Shown: positions 49,430 through 58,074 of the stretch, piece after piece
Position numbering within the stretch: the first letter of the stretch is position 1
Layout of the letters: every line of letters begins with the position of its first letter
Assembly: GCF_002899455.1 (NCBI RefSeq)
Contig: NZ_PPFB01000001.1
Location: 806,001-870,000, forward strand
Source of the DNA: Streptomyces sp. DH-12
GTDB lineage: Bacteria > Actinomycetota > Actinomycetes > Streptomycetales > Streptomycetaceae
Direction of reading: 5' to 3'
DNA: 64,000 nucleotides
Made by a program: the position numbers and the translations under genes
Notes under the pieces: generated by a model
Databases searched by the model: none
Seen by the model: the letters and a program-made list of their open reading frames with translations, nothing else
What the model was told of the DNA's origin: nothing

Positions 49430-49966
49430 TCACGCCCACAGCTCGTCGCTGTCGCACACCGTCGCGCTCATGTTGCGCTCCATCATCCGCAGGGCCGCGT
49501 CCGCCAGGTCGGCGTGGATGTGCGCGACGGCGTCCCGGGGGACGGTCACCTGGAAGTGCCGGATGTGCGCGTCGAGCGAGGAGTACAGCACGCACTGCTC
49601 GGTCACCTGGCCGCACAGCACGAGCCGGTCGATGTCCTGCTGGGAGAGCAGGTAGCCGAGCGGGGTCTCGAAGAAGATCGAGTGCCGGGCCTTGACCACG
49701 AAGAGCGAGGACTCGTCCGGGACCAGCGGCTCGACCAGGCGCGCGTGCGGTCCCGCCAGCGCCTTGTCGAGCAGCTCGCCGTGGTGGGAGCGCCACTCGC
49801 CGAAGTTGTCGTTGACGTAGATCACCGGCGCGTCCTGCCGCCGTGCCCGCTCCAGCAGGCCGGAGATCACAGGAACCACCGTCTCGGCGGACGGGAGCAG
49901 CTGGTCGGCGTCCGGGTGGTCGTAGGTGTTGATCATGTCGATGACGATCAGTGCGGTCTTGCCCAT
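49430..49966 (-). CDS. Cysteine hydrolase (isochorismatase family)
   Basis: 178-aa alpha/beta hydrolase with the triad visible: D10 in ALIVIDMIN, K92 in FVVKARHS and nucleophile C125 in CGQVTEQCV. The family covers isochorismatases, nicotinamidases and biuret hydrolases; the specificity here is not determined. ATG 49966 is in good context (CTGAAGGC upstream). It diverges from the PPOX relic. Confidence 0.87.
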   Translation of the reverse strand: MGKTALIVIDMINTYDHPDADQLLPSAETVVPVISGLLERARRQDAPVIYVNDNFGEWRSHHGELLDKALAGPHARLVEPLVPDESSLFVVKARHSIFFETPLGYLLSQQDIDRLVLCGQVTEQCVLYSSLDAHIRHFQVTVPRDAVAHIHADLADAALRMMERNMSATVCDSDELWA

Positions 49967-50066
49967 GCCTTCAGGGTTCCACCGGGGCGCGCGATCAGGC
50001 ATCCCCGGCGCATCCGGGATCGGAACGCCCTCAGACCCGCGCTCCCCGTGTCCGCCGGGCTTCCGG

Positions 50067-50328
50067 GCGCTCGACCGGCAGGAGTGCCCGCGCCTGCCGG
50101 GCAAGGTGCCGGTCGGTCGCGTCGTGCACACCCGGCAGGCGCTTGCCGGTGGACTTCGTCCTGGACACGGACGCGTCCGTGGTGCTGTGCACCTCCGCGG
50201 ACTCCGGCCTGGTGCGGGCCGTCGACGGTGTGGTGGTGGCGTTCGAGGCGGACGACTTCCACGTCGGGAGCCGGTCCGGCTGGAGCGTGGTGGTGACCGG
50301 GCGGGACCCGACAGGGACCGGGGACTGA
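50067..50328 (+). pseudogene. Frameshifted, truncated pyridoxamine-phosphate-oxidase-like gene
   Basis: The plus strand encodes LDRQECPRLPGKVPVGRVVHTRQAL in one frame, then from 50149 VDFVLDTDASVVL, AVDGVVVAFEADDFHVGSRSGWSVVVTGR in another. Joined, they match the N-terminal half of actinobacterial PPOX-fold flavin proteins, with a small deletion at about 50140 causing the shift. The usual last 60 or so residues are absent before the stop at 50328. No functional product is expected. Confidence 0.75.
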
Positions 50329-50371
50329 CCGCAGGCGTCGCGTGGGTGGTCAATCCCCTTGCGCGGCACCG

Positions 50372-50390
50372 CCGTACGGGTGACGTACGG
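50372..50390. promoter_or_regulatory. Inverted repeat and possible leaderless promoter of the PemK-like gene
   Basis: CCGTAC-GGGTGAC-GTACGG, a 6-7-6 inverted repeat ending 8 bp before the GTG start. It includes a -10-like TACGGT (50386-50391) placed so that transcription would begin at the start codon. Autoregulation at this site is inferred. Confidence 0.45.
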
Positions 50391-50398
50391 TACCGCCT

Positions 50399-50845
50399 GT
50401 GACCGCCTACACCTCTGAGAACACCCCGGGCCGTTACGGCCCGTACGCCACGCTCGAGACCGAGCCGCGCTCCGTCGGCCGGGTGCGCACCGAGTACTCG
50501 CCGGCGTACGACGGCGACCCGGACCCCGGGGAGGTCGTCTGGACCTGGGTGCCGTTCGAGGAGAACGACGGCCGGGGCAAGGACCGGCCGGTGCTGGTCG
50601 TCGCCCGCGAGGCGGCCGGGACGTTCCTCGCCGTGCAGCTGTCGAGCAAGCGGCGCACCGGCGACCGGGAGTGGGTGCCGATCGGCAGCGGGCCGTGGGA
50701 CCGGTCGGGGCGTGAGTCCTGGGTGGACGTCGACCGGGTGCTGCGGCTGCACGAGCAGGGCATGCGCCGGGAGGCGTGCGCGCTGGACCGGATGCGGTTC
50801 AACCTGGTGCGGCAGCGGCTCAGGGAGCGCCACGGCTGGAGCTGA
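50399..50845 (+). CDS. PemK/MazF-like family protein
   Basis: 148-aa protein. The PemK-like core is GEVVWTWVPFEENDGRGKDRPVLVVAREAAGTFLAVQLSSK, followed by the C-terminal DVDRVLRLHEQGMRREACALDR. MazF/PemK proteins are mRNA endoribonucleases in toxin-antitoxin pairs. No antitoxin-like gene lies next to it, as is common for this long actinobacterial version, so toxin activity is uncertain. GTG 50399 has no ribosome site but suits leaderless translation. Its 3-prime end overlaps the convergent PARG-like gene by 26 bp. Confidence 0.78.
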   Translation: MTAYTSENTPGRYGPYATLETEPRSVGRVRTEYSPAYDGDPDPGEVVWTWVPFEENDGRGKDRPVLVVAREAAGTFLAVQLSSKRRTGDREWVPIGSGPWDRSGRESWVDVDRVLRLHEQGMRREACALDRMRFNLVRQRLRERHGWS

Positions 50846-51689
50846 CCGCCGCCGGCCCGGCCGGCAGGTCCGCGAAGGTCCGCTCGAACGCCGCGCGGAC
50901 CTCGCCGTCGCGGGTGCGGTCCAGGACGGCGAACGCCACGTGCCCGAAGGCGCCGTGGAAGCGTCCGCCGGGGCCCAGGGACGCACGGAACGCCTCCGCC
51001 ACCTGTGCCGGGTCGTTGCGGAACACCCCGCAGCCCCACGCGCCGAGCACCAGGCGCCGGTAACCGTGGGCGGCCGCCGTCTCCAGGACGCGGCCCGCGC
51101 GGCGGACCAGCACGCCGGGCAGCTCCCCCGGCCGCTCGGGCGCCGTGGAGCGGATCACGCCCGCGTTGGGCGCCGGCGAGGTGAGGAAACCGACCGTGAA
51201 GGGGGCGTCCAGCAGGCCGCCCCGGTCGTCGCGGAACACCGGCACGGCCGGCACGTGGATCACCCGGTCGGTGTAGAACGGGTCCCGGTGGGCGCGGTGG
51301 TGCTCGTAGAAGCCGGGCGCCCGCAGCAGGCACGTGTACAGCGCCGAGGCGCGGCACAGGGCCTCCTCCTGGGCCTGCGCGCCGTTGAGGTAGCCGCCGC
51401 CCGGGTTGCGCGCCGAGGCGAAACCGAGCACGGCCACGGGATCCGCGCCGTCCGCGCCGGTGAGGCGACGGGCGGCGTCCAGACTGCTCTCGCCGGTCAC
51501 CTCGAACCGGGTCCGCACCGGGCTGGACCGCGGCACCGCGACCGGTTCCGGTCCGTGCAGGGTGGTGCCCTGCCGCGCGGCCTCGACGGCGGGCCCGATC
51601 CGCACCTCGCGGCCGTCCGGCGCGCGGTAGGCGCCCTCCGCCACGATCTGTTCCGTCTCCCGGGCGATGCCCCGCAGGCGCGCGCTCAC
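50820..51689 (-). CDS. PARG-like macrodomain protein (TIGR02452 family)
   Basis: 289-aa poly(ADP-ribose) glycohydrolase-fold protein. The ADP-ribose loop NPGGGYLNGAQAQEEALCR supplies GGG (97-99) and the catalytic QEE (107-109); LGAWGCGVFRNDP is the second phosphate loop. Bacterial PARGs remove ADP-ribose chains. GTG 51689 has GGTGG nearby. It overlaps the PemK-like gene tail to tail, so read-through RNAs would be antisense. An inverted repeat lies 63 bp upstream of its start. Confidence 0.87.
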   Translation of the reverse strand: MSARLRGIARETEQIVAEGAYRAPDGREVRIGPAVEAARQGTTLHGPEPVAVPRSSPVRTRFEVTGESSLDAARRLTGADGADPVAVLGFASARNPGGGYLNGAQAQEEALCRASALYTCLLRAPGFYEHHRAHRDPFYTDRVIHVPAVPVFRDDRGGLLDAPFTVGFLTSPAPNAGVIRSTAPERPGELPGVLVRRAGRVLETAAAHGYRRLVLGAWGCGVFRNDPAQVAEAFRASLGPGGRFHGAFGHVAFAVLDRTRDGEVRAAFERTFADLPAGPAAVSSSRGAP

Positions 51690-51751
51690 GGCGCCACCCC
51701 CGTAGCCGCCGTGACCGCGCCCCGCGCGTCCCCCCTCGTCGTGCTCACGCG

Positions 51752-51769
51752 AGCATCCTGAGTGATGCT
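51752..51769. promoter_or_regulatory. Inverted repeat upstream of the PARG-like gene
   Basis: AGCATC-CTGAGT-GATGCT, 6-6-6, flanked by direct copies of TCACGCG at 51745 and 51771. It lies in the divergent region between the PARG-like gene and egtA. Confidence 0.4.
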
Positions 51770-51985
51770 GGTCACGCGGCGCAACGCGGTTTCCGCCGCC
51801 CCGGACGGTCCGGGACCGGCGGCGGGAGGCCCCGGCGGCGGGCGGGACGCGGAGGTGACCGACCCCTCACGCCCCGCCGGGCGCCCTTGTGCGGGGCGGC
51901 CCGAGGGTTTTGGGTGGACGCGTTGGTGCCGGCCAGGACCGGGCTCCGGGCCGGCGACATGGTGGTGTCTCAGGAGGATTCCCGC

Positions 51986-53323
51986 ATGTCAGATCCGTCG
52001 AGCGGCTGGGCGCCGTCCCGCGCGGCCGTCACCGAAGCCGAGGCGGAGGCCCTGGTACGGGGCATCTGCTTCAAGACCGGACCGCCCCGCCGCCTCGGTG
52101 TGGAAGTCGAATGGCTGGTCCACGAGCTGCGCGACCCGCGGCTCCCCGTCTCCCGTGAACGACTCGAAGCGGCCTACGCCGCACTGCGCGCGGTGCCCCT
52201 GCGTTCGGCGCTCACCGTCGAACCCGGCGGCCAGCTCGAGCTCAGCTCGCCGCCCGCCGCGTCCCTCACCGAGTGCCTGACCACCGTCTCCGCCGACCTG
52301 GACGCCGTCCGCGCGGTCCTCGGCCGGGACGGCCTCGCCTTGGCCGGCATGGGCCACGACCCCTGGCGGACCCCCCGCCGCTACCTCCGCCGGCCGCGCT
52401 ACGACGCGATGGAGGCCGCCCTCGACCGCACCGGCGCGGCCGGCCGGTACATGATGTGCACCTCCGCCTCGGTGCAGGTGTGCGTGGACGCCGGCCACGA
52501 GGAGCCCGGCCCGCTCGGCCACGTACGCCGCTGGTGGCTGGCCCATCTGCTGGGAGCCGTCCTGGTGGCGGTCTTCGCGAACTCCCCCGTCTCCGCCGGC
52601 TGGCCCACCGGCTGGCGGTCCACCCGGCAGCTGCGCTGGGCGCAGATCGGCGCCGGACGGGCCGGCGCCCCCGCGCTGGACGCCGACCCGCGCGGCGCCT
52701 GGGCCCGGCACGTGCTGGACGCGCCCGTGATGTGCGTACGCCGGGCCGACGACGGGCCGTGGGAGGTGCCGGAGGACCTGTCGTTCCGGCACTGGACGCG
52801 CCGCCGGTCGCCGCGCGCGCCCACGCACGACGACCTGGACTACCACGTCACCACCCTGTTCCCGCCGGTCAGGCCGCGCGGCCATCTGGAGCTGCGGATG
52901 ATGGACGCGCAGCCCGGCGACGACGGCTGGACGGTGCCGCTGGCCGTGACGGCGGCGCTGTTCGACGACCCGGAGGCCGCCGAGACCGCCTACCGGACGG
53001 TGAAGCCCCTGGCCGAGCGGACACGGGGCGTGCCCGCGCCGCAGAACCCGCTGTGGCGGGACGCGGCCCGCGACGGTCTGGCCGACCCGGAGCTGCGGGA
53101 GACGGCGGCCGTCTGCTTCGCGGAGGCGCTCGACGCGCTGCCCCGGCTCGGGGCCGCGACCGCCCTGGTCGACCGGGTCGCGGCGTTCCGGGACCGTTAC
53201 GTCGCCCGGGGCCGCTGCCCCGCCGACGACCTGCTCGACGCGTGGCGCGCGGAGCACGACGGGCGTACCGCGTCCGGCACGCCCCTCACCCCCCACCCGC
53301 ACGGGAAGGACGTCGTCCCATGA
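51986..53323 (+). CDS. egtA: Ergothioneine biosynthesis glutamate-cysteine ligase EgtA
   Basis: 445-aa GCS2-type ligase that joins glutamate and cysteine to gamma-glutamylcysteine, the sulfur donor for ergothioneine. Visible are GVEVEWLVHE near residue 37, VEPGGQLELSSPPA, MCTSASVQVCVDAG and LELRMMDAQPGDD. ATG 51986 has AGGAGG eight bases upstream, which decides the start against an in-frame ATG 33 codons earlier. It is the first gene of an operon with egtB, egtC and egtD. Confidence 0.92.
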   Translation: MSDPSSGWAPSRAAVTEAEAEALVRGICFKTGPPRRLGVEVEWLVHELRDPRLPVSRERLEAAYAALRAVPLRSALTVEPGGQLELSSPPAASLTECLTTVSADLDAVRAVLGRDGLALAGMGHDPWRTPRRYLRRPRYDAMEAALDRTGAAGRYMMCTSASVQVCVDAGHEEPGPLGHVRRWWLAHLLGAVLVAVFANSPVSAGWPTGWRSTRQLRWAQIGAGRAGAPALDADPRGAWARHVLDAPVMCVRRADDGPWEVPEDLSFRHWTRRRSPRAPTHDDLDYHVTTLFPPVRPRGHLELRMMDAQPGDDGWTVPLAVTAALFDDPEAAETAYRTVKPLAERTRGVPAPQNPLWRDAARDGLADPELRETAAVCFAEALDALPRLGAATALVDRVAAFRDRYVARGRCPADDLLDAWRAEHDGRTASGTPLTPHPHGKDVVP

Positions 53324-54639
53324 CCGACCCCGCCCTCGACGCCGAGACCCTGCGCGAGCGCGCGGTCGCCTCCCTGGTCGTCGCGCGGGACCGCACCACG
53401 CTGCTGACCAGCTGTGTGGAGGACCCCGACCTGACCGCGCAGCACTCGCCGCTGATGTCGCCGCTGGTGTGGGACCTGGCACACGTCGGCAACCAGGAGG
53501 AGCAGTGGCTGCTGCGCGCGGTGGCCGGCCAGGAGGCGATCCGCCCGGAGATCGACAGCCTCTACGACGCCTTCGAGCACCCGCGCGCCGAACGCCCGGG
53601 CCTCCCCCTGCTGTCGCCCGAGGAGGCCCGCCGGTACGCGGCCGACGTGCGCGGACGGGTGCTGGACGTGCTGGAGCGCACGGCGTTCGACGGGAACCGG
53701 CTGACCGAGGCCGGGTTCGTCTTCGGGATGGTCGCCCAGCACGAGCAGCAGCACGGCGAGACCATGCTGATCACGCACCAGCTCCGGAAGGGCCCGGCCG
53801 CCCTCACCGCGCCCGGCCCGGAGCCGGTCACGCCGTACGCCGGGCCGGCCGAGATCCTGGTGCCGGGCGGCCCGTTCACCATGGGCGCCTCGGCCGAGCC
53901 GTGGGCGCTGGACAACGAACGGCCCGCGCACCGCCGCGAGGTGGCGCCGTTCCGGATCGACGCCACGCCGGTCACCAACGGCGCGTACCAGGCGTTCGTC
54001 GAGGACGGCGGCTACGACGACCCGCGTTGGTGGACGCCCGAGGGCTGGGCGCACGTCCGCCGCGCCTCCCTCACCGCGCCGCTGTTCTGGCGCCGGGAGG
54101 GCGGGGTGTGGCTGCGCCGCCGCTTCGGCGTCACCGAACCGGTGCCGCCGGACGAGCCCGTGCTGCACGTGTGCTGGTACGAGGCCGACGCGTACGCCCG
54201 CTGGGCCGGGCGCCGGCTGCCCACCGAGGCCGAGTGGGAGAAGGCCGCCCGGTACGACCCGGCGACCGGCCGTTCGAGGCGCTACCCGTGGGGCGACGCC
54301 GATCCGACGCCCGAGCACGCCAACCTCGGCCAGCGCCATCTGCGTCCGGCGCCGGCCGGCGGCTACCCGGCCGGGGCGTCGCCGCTGGGCGTGCGGCAGC
54401 TGATCGGCGACGTGTGGGAGTGGACGGCGAGCGACTTCCTGCCGTACCCCGGCTTCGAGGCGTTCCCGTACAGGGAGTACTCGGAGGTCTTCTTCGGGCC
54501 GGAACACAAGGTGCTGCGCGGCGGTTCGTTCGCCGTGGACCCGGTGGCCTGCCGCGGCACGTTCCGCAACTGGGACCTTCCGGTCCGGCGGCAGATCTTC
54601 TCCGGCTTCCGCACCGCCCGCTCGGTGGAGGGCGCCTGA
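53320..54639 (+). CDS. egtB: Ergothioneine sulfoxide synthase EgtB
   Basis: 439-aa non-haem iron enzyme that couples hercynine with gamma-glutamylcysteine using oxygen. The N-terminal DinB-like domain has DLAHVGNQEEQWLL (first iron histidine) and AQHEQQHGETM (HxxxHxE ligands). The C-terminal formylglycine-generating-enzyme-like domain (from about residue 170) has PGGPFTMGAS, RLPTEAEWEKAARY and VLRGGSFAVDP. ATG 53320 overlaps the egtA stop as ATGA. Confidence 0.94.
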   Translation: MTDPALDAETLRERAVASLVVARDRTTLLTSCVEDPDLTAQHSPLMSPLVWDLAHVGNQEEQWLLRAVAGQEAIRPEIDSLYDAFEHPRAERPGLPLLSPEEARRYAADVRGRVLDVLERTAFDGNRLTEAGFVFGMVAQHEQQHGETMLITHQLRKGPAALTAPGPEPVTPYAGPAEILVPGGPFTMGASAEPWALDNERPAHRREVAPFRIDATPVTNGAYQAFVEDGGYDDPRWWTPEGWAHVRRASLTAPLFWRREGGVWLRRRFGVTEPVPPDEPVLHVCWYEADAYARWAGRRLPTEAEWEKAARYDPATGRSRRYPWGDADPTPEHANLGQRHLRPAPAGGYPAGASPLGVRQLIGDVWEWTASDFLPYPGFEAFPYREYSEVFFGPEHKVLRGGSFAVDPVACRGTFRNWDLPVRRQIFSGFRTARSVEGA

Positions 54640-55394
54640 TGTGCCGCCACCTCGCGTACGTGGGACCCGAGGAGCCGCTGGGCGCGCTGCTGGTGCGGCC
54701 GCCGCACGGTCTGTACCGGCAGTCGTGGGCGCCGCGCCGGCAGCGGCACGGCACGGTCAACGCGGACGGCTTCGGCGTGGGCTGGTACGCCGCCGGCGAC
54801 CCGGTTCCGGCCCGGTACCGGAGGGCCGGGCCGGTGTGGGCGGACCTGTCGTTCACGGACCTGGCGCGGGTGGTGCGGACGGAGGCGCTGCTCGCGGCCG
54901 TGCGCGACGCGACACTGTCCGGCGCCGACGCGGAGGCGGCCGCGGCGCCCTTCGCGTCCGGGGCGTGGCTGTTCAGCCACAACGGCGCGGTGCCGGGCTG
55001 GCCGGGTTCGCTCGCGCCGCTGGCCGCCACGGTGCCGGCCGGGGACCTGCTGTCGCTGGAGGCGCGCACCGACTCGGCGTTCGTGTGGGCGCTGGTGCTG
55101 GCGCGGCTGCGGGCCGGCGACGCCCTGGGGCAGGCGCTGGCCGACACGGTCGCCGAGGTCGCCCGGGCGGCGCCCACGGCCCGGCTGAACCTGCTGCTCA
55201 CCGACGGCGCCGCCGTCGCCGCGACCGCCTGGGGGGACACCCTGTGGTACCTCGTCCGGCCCGGCGGGGGCGCCGTCGTCGCCTCCGAGCCCTACGACGA
55301 CGACCCGCACTGGCAGGAGGTGCCCGACCGCACCCTGCTCGCCGCGAGCCGCACCGAGGTGCTGCTCACCCCGCTCAAGGAGCCCTTCACGTGA
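54639..55394 (+). CDS. egtC: Ergothioneine biosynthesis amidohydrolase EgtC
   Basis: 251-aa Ntn hydrolase of the class II glutamine amidotransferase fold. The N-terminal nucleophile is C2 (MCRHLAYVG), with NADGFGVGWY and LFSHNGAVPGW as conserved core. It removes glutamate from the gamma-glutamyl hercynylcysteine sulfoxide. The start shares one base with the egtB stop (TGATG). Confidence 0.93.
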   Translation: MCRHLAYVGPEEPLGALLVRPPHGLYRQSWAPRRQRHGTVNADGFGVGWYAAGDPVPARYRRAGPVWADLSFTDLARVVRTEALLAAVRDATLSGADAEAAAAPFASGAWLFSHNGAVPGWPGSLAPLAATVPAGDLLSLEARTDSAFVWALVLARLRAGDALGQALADTVAEVARAAPTARLNLLLTDGAAVAATAWGDTLWYLVRPGGGAVVASEPYDDDPHWQEVPDRTLLAASRTEVLLTPLKEPFT

Positions 55395-56353
55395 GCCCGT
55401 TCCGTCTCACCCGCACCCTCCCCGAGGACGCCACCGCCGCCGCGCTGCGCGCCGACGTCCGCGCGGGACTGACCGGCAGCCCCAAGACGCTGCCGCCCAA
55501 GTGGTTCTACGACGCCCGGGGCAGCGAGCTGTTCGAGGAGATCACCGCGCTGCCCGAGTACTACCCGACGCGCGCCGAGCGGGAGATCCTGCTGGCCCGC
55601 GCCGACGAGATCGCCGCCGCGTCCGGCGCCCGCACCCTGGTGGAACTGGGCTCCGGCTCCTCGGAGAAGACGCAGCATCTGATCGCCGCCCTCACCGGGC
55701 TGCACGCGTACGTCCCGGTCGACGTCAGCGAGTCGGCGCTGACCGGGGCCGGGCGGGCGCTGGCGGCCGAACGGCCCGGCCTGGAGGTGCACGCGCTGGT
55801 CGCGGACTTCACCGCGGAGCTGACCCTGCCGGACACCCCGGGGCCGCGCCTGGTGGCGTTCCTCGGCGGCACCATCGGCAACCTGCCGCCGGCCGAGCGG
55901 GCCGCGTTCCTCGCCTCCGTCCGCGCCCTGCTCGCCCCGGGCGACGCGCTGCTGCTGGGCACGGACCTGGTGAAGGACGAGGGGACGCTGGTCCGGGCGT
56001 ACGACGACGCGGCCGGGGTGACGGCCGCGTTCGACAAGAACGTGCTGAACGTCGTCAACCGGGAGCTGGGCGCCGACTTCGACCCGGACGCCTTCGACCA
56101 CGTGGCGCTGTGGGACGCGGAGCACGAGTGGATCGAGATGCGGCTGCGCTCGCGCACCGCGCAGTCGGTGAAGATCCCGGCGCTCGGACTGGCCGTGGAC
56201 TTCGCGGAGGGCGAGGAGCTGCGCACCGAGGTGTCGGCGAAGTTCCGGCGGGAGGGCGTGCGCGCGGAGCTGGCGGCCGCGGGGCTGGACCTGGCCCGGT
56301 GGTGGACGGACGGCGAGCAGCGGTTCGCGCTGTCGCTGAGCGTCGTGCGCTGA
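55391..56353 (+). CDS. egtD: L-histidine N-alpha-methyltransferase EgtD
   Basis: 320-aa SAM-dependent enzyme that trimethylates histidine to hercynine. Landmarks are PPKWFYDARGSELFEEITALPEYYPTRAE near the start, the SAM site LVELGSGSSEKT, FLGGTIGNLPP and the C-terminal DGEQRFALSLSVV. GTG 55391 overlaps the egtC stop as GTGA. The final C-S lyase EgtE is not in the window; the next gene is convergent only 30 bp away, so the operon ends here. Confidence 0.94.
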   Translation: MSPFRLTRTLPEDATAAALRADVRAGLTGSPKTLPPKWFYDARGSELFEEITALPEYYPTRAEREILLARADEIAAASGARTLVELGSGSSEKTQHLIAALTGLHAYVPVDVSESALTGAGRALAAERPGLEVHALVADFTAELTLPDTPGPRLVAFLGGTIGNLPPAERAAFLASVRALLAPGDALLLGTDLVKDEGTLVRAYDDAAGVTAAFDKNVLNVVNRELGADFDPDAFDHVALWDAEHEWIEMRLRSRTAQSVKIPALGLAVDFAEGEELRTEVSAKFRREGVRAELAAAGLDLARWWTDGEQRFALSLSVVR

Positions 56354-56383
56354 CCGGCCGCCGCGCGGCGCGCGGGGGCGCCC

Positions 56384-57634
56384 TCAGTCGAAGGCGAGGG
56401 TCTCGGTGATGCGGCGCGCGGCGCGCTCGGCCTCCTTCGCGGGGTCGGCGCCGGTGAGCACCCTGGTCATGTACTCCTTGATCGGGTTGTCGGCCTCGAC
56501 CACGCTCCACCGGGGCGTGGCCGGGGTCGCCCGGCCCCGTGCCGCGCCGGCCGCCATGGCCTCCAGCCCCTCCTCCCCCGCGACCGCGTCGGCGAGGTCC
56601 GCCTTGTTGGGGACGTAGTTCATGGTGCGGGCGAGTTCGGTGTTCCACCGGGCTCCGGTGAGGGCGGCGACGACCTCGACGGCGGCGTCCTCGGCGTCGG
56701 TGTTGGCCGGGACGACGAGGTCGGAGCCGCCGGTGAAGACGGCGCCGGGGCGGCCGGCCTCCTTGCCGGGGACGGGGAAGTAGCCGATCTCGTCCTCGAG
56801 TCCGGGGTTCTGCTGGACGATCGCGCGGACCAGTCCGGGGACGGCGACGATCTGCGCGACCCGCCCTTCGGCGAACACGCCTGCCTGCGGCGGGTGTTCC
56901 TCGTCGGCGTCGACGGGTCCGTCGCCGAGCCGCTGGAGCCGGCGGTAGAAGTCCATGCCGCGCAGGGCGGCCTCGCTGTCCAGGGCGCCCCGCCAGACGC
57001 CGTCGCGTTCGGTGGCGAGTTCGCCGCCCTCCTCCCAGATGAAGCCGGCCAGCGTGTACCAGTCCTGTCCGGCGAGGTAGATGCCCTGGGTGTCGCCGGT
57101 GTCGAGCCGCTCGGTGATCTCCAGCCACTCGTCGCGGGTCTCGGGCGGGGTGACGCCGGCCGCGCGGAACAGGTCCTTGCGGTACACGACGACGCGGTTG
57201 GCGGCGTACCAGGGGATGCCGTACTGCTGGGAGCTCCAGCGGCCGGGTTCGGCGAGGCCGGGCAGCCAGTCGTCGCGGCCCCAGTCGCGCATGGACTCCA
57301 GCGTGAGGTCGAGCAGGCCGTCGCCCTCGGCGTAGGCGGACACCTGGGTGTTGCCGACCTCGATGACGTCGGGCCCGTCGGGGTCCTTGCCGCGCAGGGC
57401 CTGCTGGACCTTCTCGCCGATGCCGGTCCACTCCTGGACGCGGATGTCGAGGTCGAGCGTCCGGTGCTCCCGCTCGAACTCCTCGGTGAAGCGGTCCAGG
57501 AAGTCCTGCGAGGCGCTGTGCTGCATCAGCCACACGGTGACGGTGCGCCGCTCCGCCGCGCTGTCGGACATCACCCCGCAGCCGGTGAGCAGGGAGGCGG
57601 ACACACAGACGAGGGCGAGCAGACGGCGTCTCAC
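56384..57634 (-). CDS. DasA-like sugar-binding lipoprotein (lone ABC substrate-binding protein)
   Basis: 416-aa extracellular solute-binding protein. The signal peptide MRRRLLALVCVSASLLTGC ends in a lipobox (LLTGC). The mature start VTVWLMQHSASQDFLDRFTEEFE, WTGIGEKVQQAL and PDVIEVGNTQVSAYAEGDGLLDLT resemble DasA, the chitobiose-binding protein of Streptomyces. No permease genes are present, so it must share a transporter encoded elsewhere. GTG 57634 follows AGGACC. A dre-like site upstream suggests DasR control by glucosamine-6-phosphate. Confidence 0.8.
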   Translation of the reverse strand: MRRRLLALVCVSASLLTGCGVMSDSAAERRTVTVWLMQHSASQDFLDRFTEEFEREHRTLDLDIRVQEWTGIGEKVQQALRGKDPDGPDVIEVGNTQVSAYAEGDGLLDLTLESMRDWGRDDWLPGLAEPGRWSSQQYGIPWYAANRVVVYRKDLFRAAGVTPPETRDEWLEITERLDTGDTQGIYLAGQDWYTLAGFIWEEGGELATERDGVWRGALDSEAALRGMDFYRRLQRLGDGPVDADEEHPPQAGVFAEGRVAQIVAVPGLVRAIVQQNPGLEDEIGYFPVPGKEAGRPGAVFTGGSDLVVPANTDAEDAAVEVVAALTGARWNTELARTMNYVPNKADLADAVAGEEGLEAMAAGAARGRATPATPRWSVVEADNPIKEYMTRVLTGADPAKEAERAARRITETLAFD

Positions 57635-57716
57635 GTGAGGTCCTGTTTCTCTGTCTGGCGGACAGGGCGGGGCCCGACGTGGGGGCGAGCAGGAGCTCGG
57701 ACGGGTGCCCAGCATC

Positions 57717-57730
57717 TTGGTATGGACCAA
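57717..57730. promoter_or_regulatory. DasR-responsive element (dre)-like site
   Basis: TTGGTATGGACCAA has perfect 5-bp arms. Its inner 12 bases match the DasR consensus TGGTCTAGACCA at 10 positions. It lies 83 bp before the DasA-like gene. Confidence 0.65.
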
Positions 57731-57847
57731 TGCCCGGGTCAAGGCCGTCGGGCGAACGGGGTGGACGTCTCGCGCCCGGACCCCGGGTGAGGCACGGTGG
57801 AGTGACGTGCGCCACAGGCGGTGGGGCCGCCGTGAGAGGAGCAGAGC

Positions 57848-58063
57848 ATGTCGAACCACACCTACCGGGTCACCGAGATCGTCGGCACGTCGCCCGACGG
57901 CGTGGACGCGGCCGTCCGCAACGGCATCGAGCGGGCGTCGCAGACGCTGCGCCATCTGGACTGGTTCGAGGTGACGCAGGTGCGCGGACAGATCGAGGAG
58001 GGACGGATCGCGCACTGGCAGGTGGGGCTGAAGGTGGGCTTCCGGCTGGAGGAGACGGGCTGA
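57848..58063 (+). CDS. Dodecin family protein
   Basis: 71-aa flavin/cofactor-storage protein that assembles as a hollow dodecamer. The whole family pattern is present: YRVTEIVGTSPDGVDAAVRNGIERASQTLRHLDWFEVTQVRGQIEEGRIAHWQVGLKVGFRLE, including the tryptophan that stacks on the flavin. ATG 57848 has GAGGAG seven bases upstream. It lies between two leftward genes and has its own promoter. Confidence 0.93.
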   Translation: MSNHTYRVTEIVGTSPDGVDAAVRNGIERASQTLRHLDWFEVTQVRGQIEEGRIAHWQVGLKVGFRLEETG

Positions 58064-58074
58064 GCCGCTCAGGG

